DNA from: SXZD01 sp034680345
Lineage (GTDB): Bacteria; Pseudomonadota; Gammaproteobacteria; Burkholderiales; Burkholderiaceae_B
DNA length: 31,004 nucleotides
NCBI GenBank assembly: GCA_034680345.1
Contig: JAXISZ010000017.1
Coordinates: 1-31,004, forward strand
Reading direction: 5' to 3'
Of this stretch, positions 22,868-30,968 are shown in pieces (position 1 is the first letter of the stretch; every line of letters starts with the position of its first letter). The notes beneath the pieces are model-generated. The model made no database searches, was not told the DNA's origin, and saw nothing but the letters and a program-made list of their open reading frames with translations. Made by a program: the position numbers and the translations under genes.

Positions 22868-23407
22868 ATGGCTAGACTTCGCAAATTGTATAAAGAAAAG
22901 GTGCTCGGAGATTTGGTATCCAAATTTGGGTACGCTTCTGTAATGCAGGTTCCTCGTATTACAAAAATCACTTTAAATATGGGTTTAGGTGAGGCTGTAA
23001 ACGATAAAAAAGTAATTGAAAATGCAGTCGGTGATCTAACTAAGATTGCGGGCCAAAAGCCTGTGGTTACTAAGGCTAAAAAAGCGATTGCTGGTTTTAA
23101 GATACGTCAAGGTTATCCAATCGGTTGCATGGTTACCTTGCGTGGCGAAAAAATGTTTGAGTTTTTGGATCGTTTGATCACCGTTGCGTTTCCGCGTGTG
23201 CGCGATTTTCGCGGTGTTTCTGGTCGTGCCTTCGATGGTCGTGGAAATTATAATATTGGCGTTAAAGAGCAGATCATATTTCCAGAAATAGAGTACGATA
23301 AAATTGACGCTCTCCGTGGTTTAAATATTAGTATTACAACAACGGCAAAGACAGATGAGGAAGCAAAAGCCCTTTTGTCTGCTTTCAAGTTTCCATTCAG
23401 GAATTGA
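22868..23407 (+). CDS. rplE: 50S ribosomal protein L5
   Basis: L5 binds 5S rRNA in the central protuberance and contacts P-site tRNA. The 179-residue product starts MARLRKLYKEKV and contains VPRITKITLNMGLGEAV, TLRGEKMFEFLDRL and RDFRGVSGRAFDGRGNYNIG. Length equals E. coli with the start at 22868, 9 bases after GGGGG (22854-22858). ATG 22862 (two residues more) overlaps the rplX stop and is too close to that site. In E. coli, S8 represses the spc operon near this start; I could not identify its site here. Confidence 0.95.
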   Translation: MARLRKLYKEKVLGDLVSKFGYASVMQVPRITKITLNMGLGEAVNDKKVIENAVGDLTKIAGQKPVVTKAKKAIAGFKIRQGYPIGCMVTLRGEKMFEFLDRLITVAFPRVRDFRGVSGRAFDGRGNYNIGVKEQIIFPEIEYDKIDALRGLNISITTTAKTDEEAKALLSAFKFPFRN

Positions 23408-23415
23408 GGTTTATT

Positions 23416-23721
23416 GTGGCAAAGCTATCGCTTATCAATCGCGAAAAAAAACGCGCGTCTCTAGTAAAGAAATATCAAGAGAAACGTAACGCGCTCAATG
23501 CAATCATTAATGACCAATCTCGCTCTGAAGAAGAACGTTATGAGGCTCGTTTGAAGCTTCAATCATTGCCTCGTAATTCAAATCCAACTCGCATGAGAAA
23601 TCGTTGTGAGTTAACAGGCCGTCCTCGCGGAACGTTCAGATTGTTTGGTTTGGGCAGAAGTAAAATCCGTGAGGTAGCTATGCGAGGCGAAATTCCGGGT
23701 TTAACTAAAGCCAGCTGGTAA
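23416..23721 (+). CDS. rpsN: 30S ribosomal protein S14 (zinc-free type)
   Basis: S14 is a 30S head protein. The product starts at GTG with MAKLSLINREKKRASLV and is 101 residues, the exact E. coli length. It lacks the paired CxxC motifs of the short zinc-binding form and contains RNRCELTGRPRGTFRLFGL and MRGEIPGLTKASW. GAGG (23406-23409) lies 6 bases before the GTG; an ATG at 23404 overlaps rplE and precedes that site. rpsH follows after 11 bases. Confidence 0.96.
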   Translation: MAKLSLINREKKRASLVKKYQEKRNALNAIINDQSRSEEERYEARLKLQSLPRNSNPTRMRNRCELTGRPRGTFRLFGLGRSKIREVAMRGEIPGLTKASW

Positions 23722-23732
23722 GGGGTGTTTTA

Positions 23733-24128
23733 ATGAGTATGACGGATCCTATCGCCGATATGTTAACGCGTATTCGTAATGCGCAAAGCATAGAAAAGGC
23801 AAGTGTGGCAATACCATCGTCCAAGCTAAAGGTGGCGATTGCGCAGGTTTTAAAAGATGAAGGCTATATTGAAAATTTTGCTGTGTCGTCTGATGGTGCA
23901 AAATTAAAGTTAGAAATATCTTTGAAGTATTATGCTGGTCGACCAGTTATAGAGCGTATTGAGCGTGTGTCACGTCCCGGTTTGCGTGTTTATAAGCCAT
24001 CAATTGATGTGCCGCGTGTGATGAATGGTCTGGGTGTGGCAATTGTTTCAACACCTAAGGGTGTGATGACAGATCGTAAGGCTCGCGCAACTGGTGTTGG
24101 TGGCGAAGTTCTTTGCTATGTCGCTTAA
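23733..24128 (+). CDS. rpsH: 30S ribosomal protein S8
   Basis: S8 binds 16S helix 21 and, in E. coli, represses spc operon translation. The 131-residue product starts MSMTDPIADMLTRIRNAQ and contains RVSRPGLRVYKPSIDVPRVMN, then GLGVAIVSTPKGVMTDRKA and the ending GGEVLCYVA, all diagnostic. GGGG lies before the ATG. Normal length; rplF follows after 10 bases. Confidence 0.98.
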   Translation: MSMTDPIADMLTRIRNAQSIEKASVAIPSSKLKVAIAQVLKDEGYIENFAVSSDGAKLKLEISLKYYAGRPVIERIERVSRPGLRVYKPSIDVPRVMNGLGVAIVSTPKGVMTDRKARATGVGGEVLCYVA

Positions 24129-24138
24129 GGGGGCTTGA

Positions 24139-24672
24139 ATGTCACGTGTAGCAAAAAATCCGGTTGTGCTGCCGAAAGAGGCGAGCGCAACGTTAAATGG
24201 CCAGTCCTTGGTTGTTAAAGGACCGTTAGGTGAATTAAGCATTGAAGTTAATGCTGAGGTTGCAGTTCAGTTATCTGAGAATGTGATAACTTTTGCCCCT
24301 GCTAATAGTTCACGGACTGCAAACGCACAAAGTGGTACGGCTCGAGCTTTAGTTTCTAATATGGTTGTTGGTGTAACTAAAGGTTTTGAACGAAAGTTGC
24401 TCCTTATTGGTGTTGGTTACAAGGCGGCTGTTCAGGGTGCCGCGCTTAATCTTTCCTTGGGTTTTTCTCATCCTGTGGTTCATAAGTTACCAGAAGGAAT
24501 TAAAGCCGAGACGCTAACTCCTACAGAGATTCTAATTAAGGGGGTTGATCGTCAACAGGTTGGCGAGGTTGCGGCAAAAGTTCGCGCCTATCGTCCTCCT
24601 GAGCCTTACAAAGGTAAAGGGGTGCGTTATTCTGACGAGCATGTGGTTATTAAAGAAACTAAGAAAAAGTAA
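24139..24672 (+). CDS. rplF: 50S ribosomal protein L6
   Basis: L6 supports the factor-binding region next to the sarcin-ricin loop. The 177-residue product starts MSRVAKNPVVLPKEASATLN and has two tandem repeats of the L6 fold. The C-terminal half contains VGYKAAVQG and the signature RAYRPPEPYKGKGVRY (about 155-170). GGGGG lies just before the ATG. Length equals E. coli. Confidence 0.98.
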   Translation: MSRVAKNPVVLPKEASATLNGQSLVVKGPLGELSIEVNAEVAVQLSENVITFAPANSSRTANAQSGTARALVSNMVVGVTKGFERKLLLIGVGYKAAVQGAALNLSLGFSHPVVHKLPEGIKAETLTPTEILIKGVDRQQVGEVAAKVRAYRPPEPYKGKGVRYSDEHVVIKETKKK

Positions 24673-24690
24673 TACGCGTAAGGAACTGAA

Positions 24691-25056
24691 ATGGAGAGTA
24701 AAAAAAATAGCCGTTTGCGCAGAGCCCTTCAGACTCGGCGTCGTATTGCACAGATGGTCGAAGTTCGTTTGTCGGTTTTTAGATCGAATCAACATATTTA
24801 TGCTTCGATTATGTCTGCGGATGGCGGAAAGGTCTTGGCTTCTGCATCAACCGTAGAGGTTGATGTTCGTGGTTCGCTTCTGGGTAGTGGTAAAGGTGGT
24901 AATGTTGCTGCTGCTGCGATAGTAGGTAAGCGTATTGCTGAGCGTGGCTTAGCTGTTGGAGTAAAAAAAGTTGCTTTCGATCGTTCCGGTTTTGCGTATC
25001 ACGGTCGAGTTAAGGCTTTGGCAGATGCAGCTCGTGAAGCTGGTCTGAATTTCTGA
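24691..25056 (+). CDS. rplR: 50S ribosomal protein L18
   Basis: L18 binds 5S rRNA and carries it to the central protuberance with L5. The 121-residue product starts MESKKNSRLRRALQTRRRIA with the basic N-terminal arm. It contains VRLSVFRSNQHIYASIM and the ending AFDRSGFAYHGRVKALADAA. AAGGAA lies upstream of the ATG. rpsE follows after 8 bases. Confidence 0.98.
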   Translation: MESKKNSRLRRALQTRRRIAQMVEVRLSVFRSNQHIYASIMSADGGKVLASASTVEVDVRGSLLGSGKGGNVAAAAIVGKRIAERGLAVGVKKVAFDRSGFAYHGRVKALADAAREAGLNF

Positions 25057-25064
25057 GGGTCAAA

Positions 25065-25583
25065 ATGGCAAAAATGCAAGGTAAAACAGCATCAGAAGAG
25101 CGGGATGATGGTCTGCGTGAAAAGATGATCGCTGTTAATCGTGTGACCAAGGTTGTAAAAGGTGGTCGCATTCTGGGATTTGCTGCACTTACAGTTGTAG
25201 GTGATGGTGATGGTAAGGTTGGGATGGGTAAAGGAAAGTCTCGCGAAGTTCCTGTTGCTGTACAAAAAGCAATGGAATATGCAAGACGTCACCTCAAGAA
25301 GGTTTCCTTAAAAGACGGCACTATTCATCATACAGTTATTGGGCGTCATGGTGCTTCAACGGTGTTTATTTCTCCTGCTGGTGATGGTGCTGGTATTATT
25401 GCAGGTGGTCCGATGCGTGCCGTTTTTGAGGTTGTGGGCGTTAGAAATATTGTTGCAAAAAGTCATGGGTCAACGAACCCCTACAATTTGGTTCGCGCTA
25501 CTCTCAACGCACTTGATTCTTTAAGTACACCGTCAGAGATTGCCGCTAAGCGCGGTAAGTCTGTTGAGGAAATATTGGGGTAA
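25065..25583 (+). CDS. rpsE: 30S ribosomal protein S5
   Basis: S5 lies at the mRNA entry channel and affects accuracy; the spectinomycin-resistance loop is here. The 172-residue product has the double-stranded RNA-binding domain with NRVTKVVKGGRILGFAALTV (about 25-44), wild type in the KVVKGG loop. The C-terminal domain has GAGIIAGGPMRAVFE and KSHGSTNPYNLVRAT. AGGG lies upstream of the ATG. rpmD follows after 3 bases. Confidence 0.98.
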   Translation: MAKMQGKTASEERDDGLREKMIAVNRVTKVVKGGRILGFAALTVVGDGDGKVGMGKGKSREVPVAVQKAMEYARRHLKKVSLKDGTIHHTVIGRHGASTVFISPAGDGAGIIAGGPMRAVFEVVGVRNIVAKSHGSTNPYNLVRATLNALDSLSTPSEIAAKRGKSVEEILG

Positions 25584-25586
25584 TGC

Positions 25587-25769
25587 ATGTCAAGCCAAGT
25601 AAAAGTGACACTAATTAAAAGTTTGATTGGTACAAAAAAGGACCATCGGGCGACTGTTAAGGGTTTGGGTTTGGGTAGGATAAACACTAGCAAAGTTTTG
25701 GTTAATACTCCCGAAGTCAAAGGCATGATTAATAAAGTTTCTTATCTTTTGCGAGTTGAGGCTGTTTGA
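25587..25769 (+). CDS. rpmD: 50S ribosomal protein L30
   Basis: L30 is a small surface protein of the large subunit, absent from some bacteria but present here. The 60-residue product contains VTLIKSLIGTKKDHRATVKG and the GLGRINTSKVLVNTPEVKGMI segment. GGGG at the rpsE end is the ribosome binding site. Its stop overlaps the rplO start by one base (TGATG), implying coupling. Confidence 0.97.
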   Translation: MSSQVKVTLIKSLIGTKKDHRATVKGLGLGRINTSKVLVNTPEVKGMINKVSYLLRVEAV

Positions 25770-26200
25770 TGAAACTCAATGATTTAAAACCTGCTGAAGG
25801 CAGTCGCCACTCAAAGCGGCGTGTTGGTCGTGGTATTGGTTCTGGTTTAGGTAAAACAGCTGGTCGTGGGCACAAGGGTCAAAAGTCCCGTAGTGGCGGT
25901 TTTCATAAGGTAGGGTTCGAGGGTGGGCAAATGCCTTTGCATCGTCGCTTACCAAAGCGCGGATTTACTTCAAGAAGTGCTTCTCAAAATGCTACCATTC
26001 GTCTATCAGATTTAGAACGTTTGTGTGTTGATGAGATTGATGTTTTATTGCTTAAGCAAGCAAACTTGGTGTCTCAGCAGGCAGAAACAGTTCGTGTGAT
26101 TAGCTCTGGCGTAATTTCTCGAAAAGTGGCATTAAAAGGAATTTTGGCAACTAAAGGCGCTTTGTCGGCTATTGTTGCGGCTGGCGGCTCTGTAGAGTAA
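25769..26200 (+). CDS. rplO: 50S ribosomal protein L15
   Basis: L15 is a late-assembly protein threading into 23S rRNA. The 143-residue product starts MKLNDLKPAEGSRHSKRRVG and has the glycine and basic-rich extension GRGIGSGLGKTAGRGHKGQK (about 22-41). The folded domain ends KGALSAIVAAGGSVE. I chose ATG 25769, which overlaps the rpmD stop, with GAGG (25758-25761) 7 bases upstream; a TTG three bases earlier is rejected. secY follows after 28 bases. Confidence 0.97.
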   Translation: MKLNDLKPAEGSRHSKRRVGRGIGSGLGKTAGRGHKGQKSRSGGFHKVGFEGGQMPLHRRLPKRGFTSRSASQNATIRLSDLERLCVDEIDVLLLKQANLVSQQAETVRVISSGVISRKVALKGILATKGALSAIVAAGGSVE

Positions 26201-26228
26201 CTTTTAAATTTATATAAAAGGGAATGAT

Positions 26229-27536
26229 GTGAGTGTTTTTCCTAGCCGGCCAGTTAGTAAAAGTAGATACGCTGATTTAAAAGCGCGGCTTTTTTTTCTT
26301 CTGCTAGCTTTAGTGGTTTATCGGTTAGGCGCCCATATTCCTGTGCCTGGTATTGATCCTGTTCAGCTAAAGCAGCTATTTAATAGCCAGCAGGGAGGAA
26401 TACTTGGCATGTTCAATATGTTTTCTGGTGGTGCTCTCTCTCGCTTTACTGTATTTGCGCTTGGCATCATGCCTTATATTTCCGCATCGATTGTTATGCA
26501 GTTATTGTCTGTCATTTTGCCTCATTTTGAAGCTTTAAAAAAAGAAGGTGAAGCAGGGCGTAGAAAAATAACGCAATATACCCGCTATGGAACTGTCTTA
26601 TTAGCAACTTTTCAGGCACTTGGTATTTCTATTGCTTTAGAAAGTCAAGTTGGTTTGGTCTTAGATCCTGGTTTTTCGTTTAGGTTTGTTACGGTTGTTT
26701 CCTTGCTTACTGGGACCATGTTTTTAATGTGGTTAGGAGAACAAATAACGGAACGTGGTCTGGGAAATGGTATATCAATATTAATTTTTTCTGGCATTGC
26801 AGCTGGCCTTCCTAGTGCGTTAGGTGGTTTGTTTGAGCTTGTTAGAACTGGTTCTATGCATGCTTTGTCAGCTGTTTTCATTTGTATATTGGTCGTTGCT
26901 GTAACGTTTTTAGTGGTTTTTGTAGAGCGTGCTCAGAGAAAAATACAAATTAATTATGCAAAGCGACAAGTTGGTAATAAATTGTATGGGGCTCAGTCTT
27001 CTCATTTGCCTTTAAAGTTGAATATGGCTGGTGTTGTTCCCCCAATATTTGCCTCAAGCATTATTTTGCTTCCAGCAACTCTAACCAGTTGGTTTAGCAG
27101 CGGTTCTTCTATGCGTTGGTTGAATGATATTGCGTCTGCATTGTCGCCTGGTCAGCCCTTGTATGTTTTTTTATACGCTGCTGCTATTGTGTTTTTTTGT
27201 TTCTTTTATACTGCTTTGGTTTTCAATAGTCGAGAAACAGCTGATAACTTAAAGCGAAATGGGGCTTTGCTTGCTGGTATTCGCCCCGGAGAACAAACAG
27301 CGCGCTACATCGATAAAATATTGATGCGTTTAACTCTTGTAGGCGCTGCATACATAACTTTAGTTTGTTTATTACCAGAGTTTCTGGTTTTAAGTTGGAA
27401 TGTTCCCTTTTATTTTGGTGGTACTTCTTTACTGATTGTTGTTGTTGTGACTATGGATTTTATGTCTCAAGTGCAGGCCTATGTTATGTCACACCAATAC
27501 GAGGGTTTGTTAAAGAAAACAAACTTTAAGAGTTAA
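26229..27536 (+). CDS. secY: SecY, preprotein translocase channel
   Basis: SecY is the pore of the SecYEG export channel in the inner membrane. The 435-residue product has ten predicted membrane segments, starting after MSVFPSRPVSKSRYADLKAR. Signatures are GAHIPVPGID (about 34-43), ALGIMPYISASIVMQLL (plug and lateral-gate region) and GGTSLLIVVVVTMDF near the last helices. The start is GTG with GGGA 5 bases upstream; two ATGs just before it are in another frame and run into a stop. It lies at the end of the spc ribosomal genes as in most bacteria; its partner SecE is encoded at 288. Confidence 0.97.
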   Translation: MSVFPSRPVSKSRYADLKARLFFLLLALVVYRLGAHIPVPGIDPVQLKQLFNSQQGGILGMFNMFSGGALSRFTVFALGIMPYISASIVMQLLSVILPHFEALKKEGEAGRRKITQYTRYGTVLLATFQALGISIALESQVGLVLDPGFSFRFVTVVSLLTGTMFLMWLGEQITERGLGNGISILIFSGIAAGLPSALGGLFELVRTGSMHALSAVFICILVVAVTFLVVFVERAQRKIQINYAKRQVGNKLYGAQSSHLPLKLNMAGVVPPIFASSIILLPATLTSWFSSGSSMRWLNDIASALSPGQPLYVFLYAAAIVFFCFFYTALVFNSRETADNLKRNGALLAGIRPGEQTARYIDKILMRLTLVGAAYITLVCLLPEFLVLSWNVPFYFGGTSLLIVVVVTMDFMSQVQAYVMSHQYEGLLKKTNFKS

Positions 27537-27554
27537 ATTGTAGGACGGTTAATA

Positions 27555-27773
27555 GTGAGTAAAGATGATGTTATTCAAATGTCAGGGGAAGTTTTGGAAA
27601 ATCTTCCCAATGCGACATTTCGAGTTAAGTTAGAAAACGGTCATGTTGTGTTGGGTCATATTTCTGGAAAGATGCGTATGAATTATATTCGGATTCTTCC
27701 TGGGGATAAGGTCACTGTAGAGTTAACACCATATGACTTAAGTCGTGCACGCATAGTATTTCGTGCAAAGTAG
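27555..27773 (+). CDS. infA: Translation initiation factor IF-1
   Basis: IF-1 blocks the A site during initiation and assists IF-2 and IF-3. The 72-residue OB-fold product starts at GTG with MSKDDVIQMSGEVLENLPNA and contains ENGHVVLGHISGKMRMNYIR and VELTPYDLSRARIVFR. Placement between secY and rpmJ is usual in betaproteobacteria, unlike E. coli. The ribosome binding site is AGGA at 27542. Some betaproteobacteria carry a second infA elsewhere. Confidence 0.97.
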   Translation: MSKDDVIQMSGEVLENLPNATFRVKLENGHVVLGHISGKMRMNYIRILPGDKVTVELTPYDLSRARIVFRAK

Positions 27774-27799
27774 GGTAATGAATTTTTCAGGAGAAAGTG

Positions 27800-27913
27800 A
27801 TGAGGGTTCAGGCATCGGTAAAGAAGATTTGCCGTCATTGTAAAATCATTAAGCGTCGTGGTGTGGTTCGAGTAATTTGTTCAGACCCACGCCACAAGCA
27901 GCGTCAAGGTTAA
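27800..27913 (+). CDS. rpmJ: 50S ribosomal protein L36
   Basis: L36 is the smallest ribosomal protein, a zinc ribbon that fills a pocket in 23S rRNA. The 37-residue product starts MRVQASVKKICRHCKIIKRR and ends CSDPRHKQRQG. The zinc ligands Cys11, Cys14, Cys27 and the following His32 are all present, so this is the zinc-binding type. GGAGA lies upstream of the ATG. It sits 26 bases after infA and 15 before rpsM. Confidence 0.96.
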   Translation: MRVQASVKKICRHCKIIKRRGVVRVICSDPRHKQRQG

Positions 27914-27928
27914 ATAGAGGTATATCAA

Positions 27929-28294
27929 ATGGCACGTATTGCTGGAGTTAATATTCCAAATCATCAACATACTGAAATTGGCTTAACTGCAATTTTCGGA
28001 ATTGGTCGCCCAAGTTCAAGAAAAATCTGTGAAGCTGCTGGTGTTCCTTTGATGAAGAAAATTAAAGATTTAACAGATGGCGAATTAGAAAAGCTTCGCG
28101 AAGAAATTGCCAAGTTTACAACTGAGGGCGATTTGCGCCGCGAGTTAAATCTTAGCATTAAACGTCTGATGGACTTAGGCTGCTATCGTGGTATGCGTCA
28201 TCGTAAAGGCTTGCCTTGTCGTGGTCAACGTACTAGAACCAATGCCCGTACACGTAAAGGCCCGCGTAAGGCTGGTGTTTCTTTGAAAAAATAA
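27929..28294 (+). CDS. rpsM: 30S ribosomal protein S13
   Basis: S13 contacts P-site tRNA and bridges to L5. The 121-residue product starts MARIAGVNIPNHQHTEIGLT and contains IFGIGRPSSRKIC (about 23-35) with the helix-turn region. The basic tail YRGMRHRKGLPCRGQRT to KAGVSLKK reaches the tRNA. AGAGG lies upstream of the ATG. In E. coli, S4 represses the alpha operon at this gene through a pseudoknot; the 15-base spacer here leaves little leader. Confidence 0.98.
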   Translation: MARIAGVNIPNHQHTEIGLTAIFGIGRPSSRKICEAAGVPLMKKIKDLTDGELEKLREEIAKFTTEGDLRRELNLSIKRLMDLGCYRGMRHRKGLPCRGQRTRTNARTRKGPRKAGVSLKK

Positions 28295-28321
28295 ATCATT
28301 TGCGGTTAAAGGTTTAAAAAT

Positions 28322-28726
28322 ATGGCAAAAGCTCAAGCATCTGCTGCTAACAGTCGTACAAGAAAAAAAGTACGTAAGAACGTCTCTGATGGTATTGCAC
28401 ACATTCATGCGTCTTTTAATAATACGATCATCACGATTACAGATCGTCAAGGTAATGCCTTGTCTTGGTCTACCTCTGGTGCTCAAGGTTTTAAAGGTTC
28501 AAGAAAATCAACTCCCTTTGCCGCTCAGGTAGCAGCTGAAGTTGCTGCGCGTGCGGCTCAAGAATGTGGAATTAAGAATGTTGAAGTAAGAATTACAGGC
28601 CCTGGACCTGGTCGTGAATCTACAGTACGTGCACTTAATTCTGTGGGTATTAAGGTAACTAGTATTGCTGATATTACACCAGTTCCACACAATGGTTGTC
28701 GTCCCCCTAAGCGTCGTCGTATTTAA
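28322..28726 (+). CDS. rpsK: 30S ribosomal protein S11
   Basis: S11 forms the platform next to the E site and Shine-Dalgarno helix. The 134-residue product starts MAKAQASAANSRTRKKVRKN and contains IHASFNNTIITITDRQGN (about 33-50). The C-terminus has GPGPGRESTVRALN and NGCRPPKRRRI. Only a weak AAGG precedes the ATG. Normal length for betaproteobacteria (133-135). Confidence 0.98.
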   Translation: MAKAQASAANSRTRKKVRKNVSDGIAHIHASFNNTIITITDRQGNALSWSTSGAQGFKGSRKSTPFAAQVAAEVAARAAQECGIKNVEVRITGPGPGRESTVRALNSVGIKVTSIADITPVPHNGCRPPKRRRI

Positions 28727-28810
28727 TTCATATGTGGTTCCTCTAGTGGCTTTTATTGTAAGACCACTGTCGAATAGACTGCATTCTTTGTATATATAAG
28801 AGGTAAATAA

Positions 28811-29434
28811 GTGGCTCGTTATATTGGTCCTAAATGTAAATTATCCCGCCGTGAAGGCACGGATCTTGGTCTTAAGAGTGCTCGTCGCTCTTTAGATACA
28901 AAATGTAAGCTTGATAGTAAACCTGGTCAGCATGGTAGGGTTTCTGGTGCTAGAACTTCTGATTTTGGTGGTCAGCTCCGTGAAAAACAAAAAGTAAAAC
29001 GGATGTATGGTGTTCTGGAACGCCAATTCCGTCGTTACTTTGCTGAAGCTGAGCGTCGCAAGGGAAATACCGGCGAAAACTTGCTTAAGTTGCTTGAATG
29101 TCGTCTTGACAACGTTGTTTATCGTATGGGTTTTGGCTCAACCCGTGCTGAAGCTAGACAGTTAGTTAGCCATAAAGCGATCGAGGTCAACGGTGCTGGT
29201 GTTAATATTCCTTCCTACCAAGTAAAAGTAGGTGATATTGTCGCTATTCGTGAAAAATCAAAATCCCAAGCGCGTGTTTTAGAGTCAATTCAGTTAGCTG
29301 ATGGTATTGGCTTACCTGTTTGGGTGTCAGTAGATACAAAAAAATTGGTTGGAACGTTCAAGAGTTTACCGGAGAGAGACGAGTTGTCACAAGAGATTAA
29401 TGAGTCTCTTATTGTTGAGTTGTACTCTCGCTAA
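28811..29434 (+). CDS. rpsD: 30S ribosomal protein S4
   Basis: S4 is a primary 16S-binding protein and, in E. coli, the alpha operon repressor. The 207-residue product starts at GTG with MARYIGPKCKLSRREGTDLG. The S4 domain lies at about 97-160 (LLECRLDNVVYRMGFGSTRAEARQLVSH). AGAGG lies 7 bases before the GTG. The 84-base rpsK-rpsD spacer has a weak 5-bp hairpin (28745-28749 with 28764-28768). Confidence 0.97.
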   Translation: MARYIGPKCKLSRREGTDLGLKSARRSLDTKCKLDSKPGQHGRVSGARTSDFGGQLREKQKVKRMYGVLERQFRRYFAEAERRKGNTGENLLKLLECRLDNVVYRMGFGSTRAEARQLVSHKAIEVNGAGVNIPSYQVKVGDIVAIREKSKSQARVLESIQLADGIGLPVWVSVDTKKLVGTFKSLPERDELSQEINESLIVELYSR

Positions 29435-29500
29435 TTTAGATTCTTATAATCCATCAGCCTTATCGGTGTAACGAACCGAGGGTATTGTTAGGAATAAAAA

Positions 29501-30481
29501 ATGTTTAATCAAAGTTTGCTTCGTCCAAAGATTGTAGATGTTGAACTTGTTGGGCCACATAACGCAAAAGTTGTGATGGAGCCTTTTGAGCGTGGTTATG
29601 GTCATACTTTAGGCAATGCTTTACGTCGTGTTCTATTGTCTTCAATGATTGGGTTTGCACCTACTGAGGTTTCGATTGCTGGTGTTGTGCACGAATATTC
29701 AACGCTTGATGGAATAGAAGAAGATGTTGTTGAGATTCTATTGAACCTTAAGGGTATTGTTTTTAAATTACACACACGTGATGTTGTCACTGTTACTCTG
29801 AATTGCGAAGGCGAAGGCCCAGTTCGCGCTGGAGATATTGATCTTCCGCATGATGTAGAGATTATCAATCCTGATCATGTCATTGCACACTTAAGCAAAG
29901 GTGGCAAATTGGATATGCAGATTAAGGTTGAGAAAGGCAGAGGCTATGTACCAGGCACTCTACGTCGTTTCCCTGATGAGCCAAGTAAGGCGATTGGTCG
30001 TGTTGTTTTGGATGCTTCTTTTAGTCCTGTTTCTCGCGTGTCTTATGCAGTTGAGAGTGCTCGAGTAGAGCAACGCACAGATTTGGATTGTTTGGTTATG
30101 CACATTGAGACCAATGGTGTGATTCAACCAGAAGAAGCCATACGTCAAGCAGCTGGGATTTTGCGAGATCAGTTATCTGTATTTGCTGCTCTTGAGAACA
30201 CAATAGAAACTGTTGAGTCACCTCAGGCTCCGCAAATTGATCCTATTTTATTACGTCCAGTAGATGACTTGGAGTTAACGGTTCGTTCGGCAAACTGTTT
30301 AAAAGCTGAGAGCATTTATTACATTGGCGATTTGATTCAACGCTCAGAGAATGAACTGCTTAAAACTCCAAACCTAGGTCGTAAATCACTAAATGAAATC
30401 AAGGAAGTGTTAGCCGCTCGTGGTTTAACGCTTGGTATGAAATTAGAAAATTGGCCGCCAGCAGGACTTGATAAGCCCTAA
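29501..30481 (+). CDS. rpoA: RNA polymerase subunit alpha
   Basis: Two alpha subunits start RNA polymerase assembly. The N-terminal domain dimerises and binds beta and beta', and the C-terminal domain binds UP elements and activators. The 326-residue product has FERGYGHTLGNALRRVLLSS (about 29-48) in the N-terminal domain. The C-terminal domain has VRSANCLKAES, where Arg262 matches E. coli Arg265, and LLKTPNLGRKSLNEIKE. AGGA lies upstream of the ATG. It sits between rpsD and rplQ, as in nearly all bacteria of this group. Confidence 0.98.
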   Translation: MFNQSLLRPKIVDVELVGPHNAKVVMEPFERGYGHTLGNALRRVLLSSMIGFAPTEVSIAGVVHEYSTLDGIEEDVVEILLNLKGIVFKLHTRDVVTVTLNCEGEGPVRAGDIDLPHDVEIINPDHVIAHLSKGGKLDMQIKVEKGRGYVPGTLRRFPDEPSKAIGRVVLDASFSPVSRVSYAVESARVEQRTDLDCLVMHIETNGVIQPEEAIRQAAGILRDQLSVFAALENTIETVESPQAPQIDPILLRPVDDLELTVRSANCLKAESIYYIGDLIQRSENELLKTPNLGRKSLNEIKEVLAARGLTLGMKLENWPPAGLDKP

Positions 30482-30511
30482 TGAATGCCAGTATAACGAA
30501 GGACAAATAAA

Positions 30512-30904
30512 ATGCGCCATAACAATGGATTGCGTAAGCTAAATCGAACCAGCAGCCACCGTCAAGCAATGCTGCGAAATTTAACCCAAGCTTTGTTCCA
30601 CCATGAAGCCATAAAGACAACTTTACCCAAAGCTAAAGAGCTACGCAGGGTTGCTGAGCCCCTGATTACTCTAGCTAAAAATCCAACACTAGCAAACAAG
30701 CGTTTAGCTTTTGATCGTTTGCGTGATCGTGATTTGGTTTTAAAGTTATTTAATCAACTTGGACCCCGTTTTCAAGAGCGCCCTGGTGGTTATATTCGTA
30801 TTCTAAAAATGGGTTTTCGAGTTGGTGATAAAGCACCTATGGCTTTTGTAGAATTGGTAGATCGAGCAGATCTTAATTCTACGTTGCCTGAGATTGTAGA
30901 TTGA
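30512..30904 (+). CDS. rplQ: 50S ribosomal protein L17
   Basis: L17 lies near the tunnel exit on the large-subunit surface. The 130-residue product starts MRHNNGLRKLNRTSSHRQAM and contains NLTQALFHHEAIKTTLPKAKELR and RPGGYIRILKMGFRVGD, all family signatures. AAGGA lies upstream of the ATG. It ends the alpha cluster; a strong terminator follows 34 bases after the stop. Confidence 0.98.
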   Translation: MRHNNGLRKLNRTSSHRQAMLRNLTQALFHHEAIKTTLPKAKELRRVAEPLITLAKNPTLANKRLAFDRLRDRDLVLKLFNQLGPRFQERPGGYIRILKMGFRVGDKAPMAFVELVDRADLNSTLPEIVD

Positions 30905-30938
30905 TTTTACCCAGATCAATTAAAGGTGTGTTTTTTGA

Positions 30939-30968
30939 AAAAGACCAAGCCTTAAGCTTGGTCTTTTT
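30939..30968 (+). terminator. Intrinsic terminator after rplQ
   Basis: AAGACCAAGC (30941-30950) pairs exactly with GCTTGGTCTT (30956-30965) around a 5-base loop, extendable by two A-T pairs. It is followed by a T run to 30968. It marks the end of the alpha cluster transcript. The A-rich bases on the left (30938-30942) could let it work on the opposite strand too. The last 36 bases of the window show nothing recognisable. Confidence 0.92.

Noticed and set aside
28745..28768. Hairpin in the rpsK-rpsD spacer as an S4 operator
   Set aside because: Only 5 bp with a 14-base loop; too weak to support, and it does not resemble the E. coli S4 pseudoknot.
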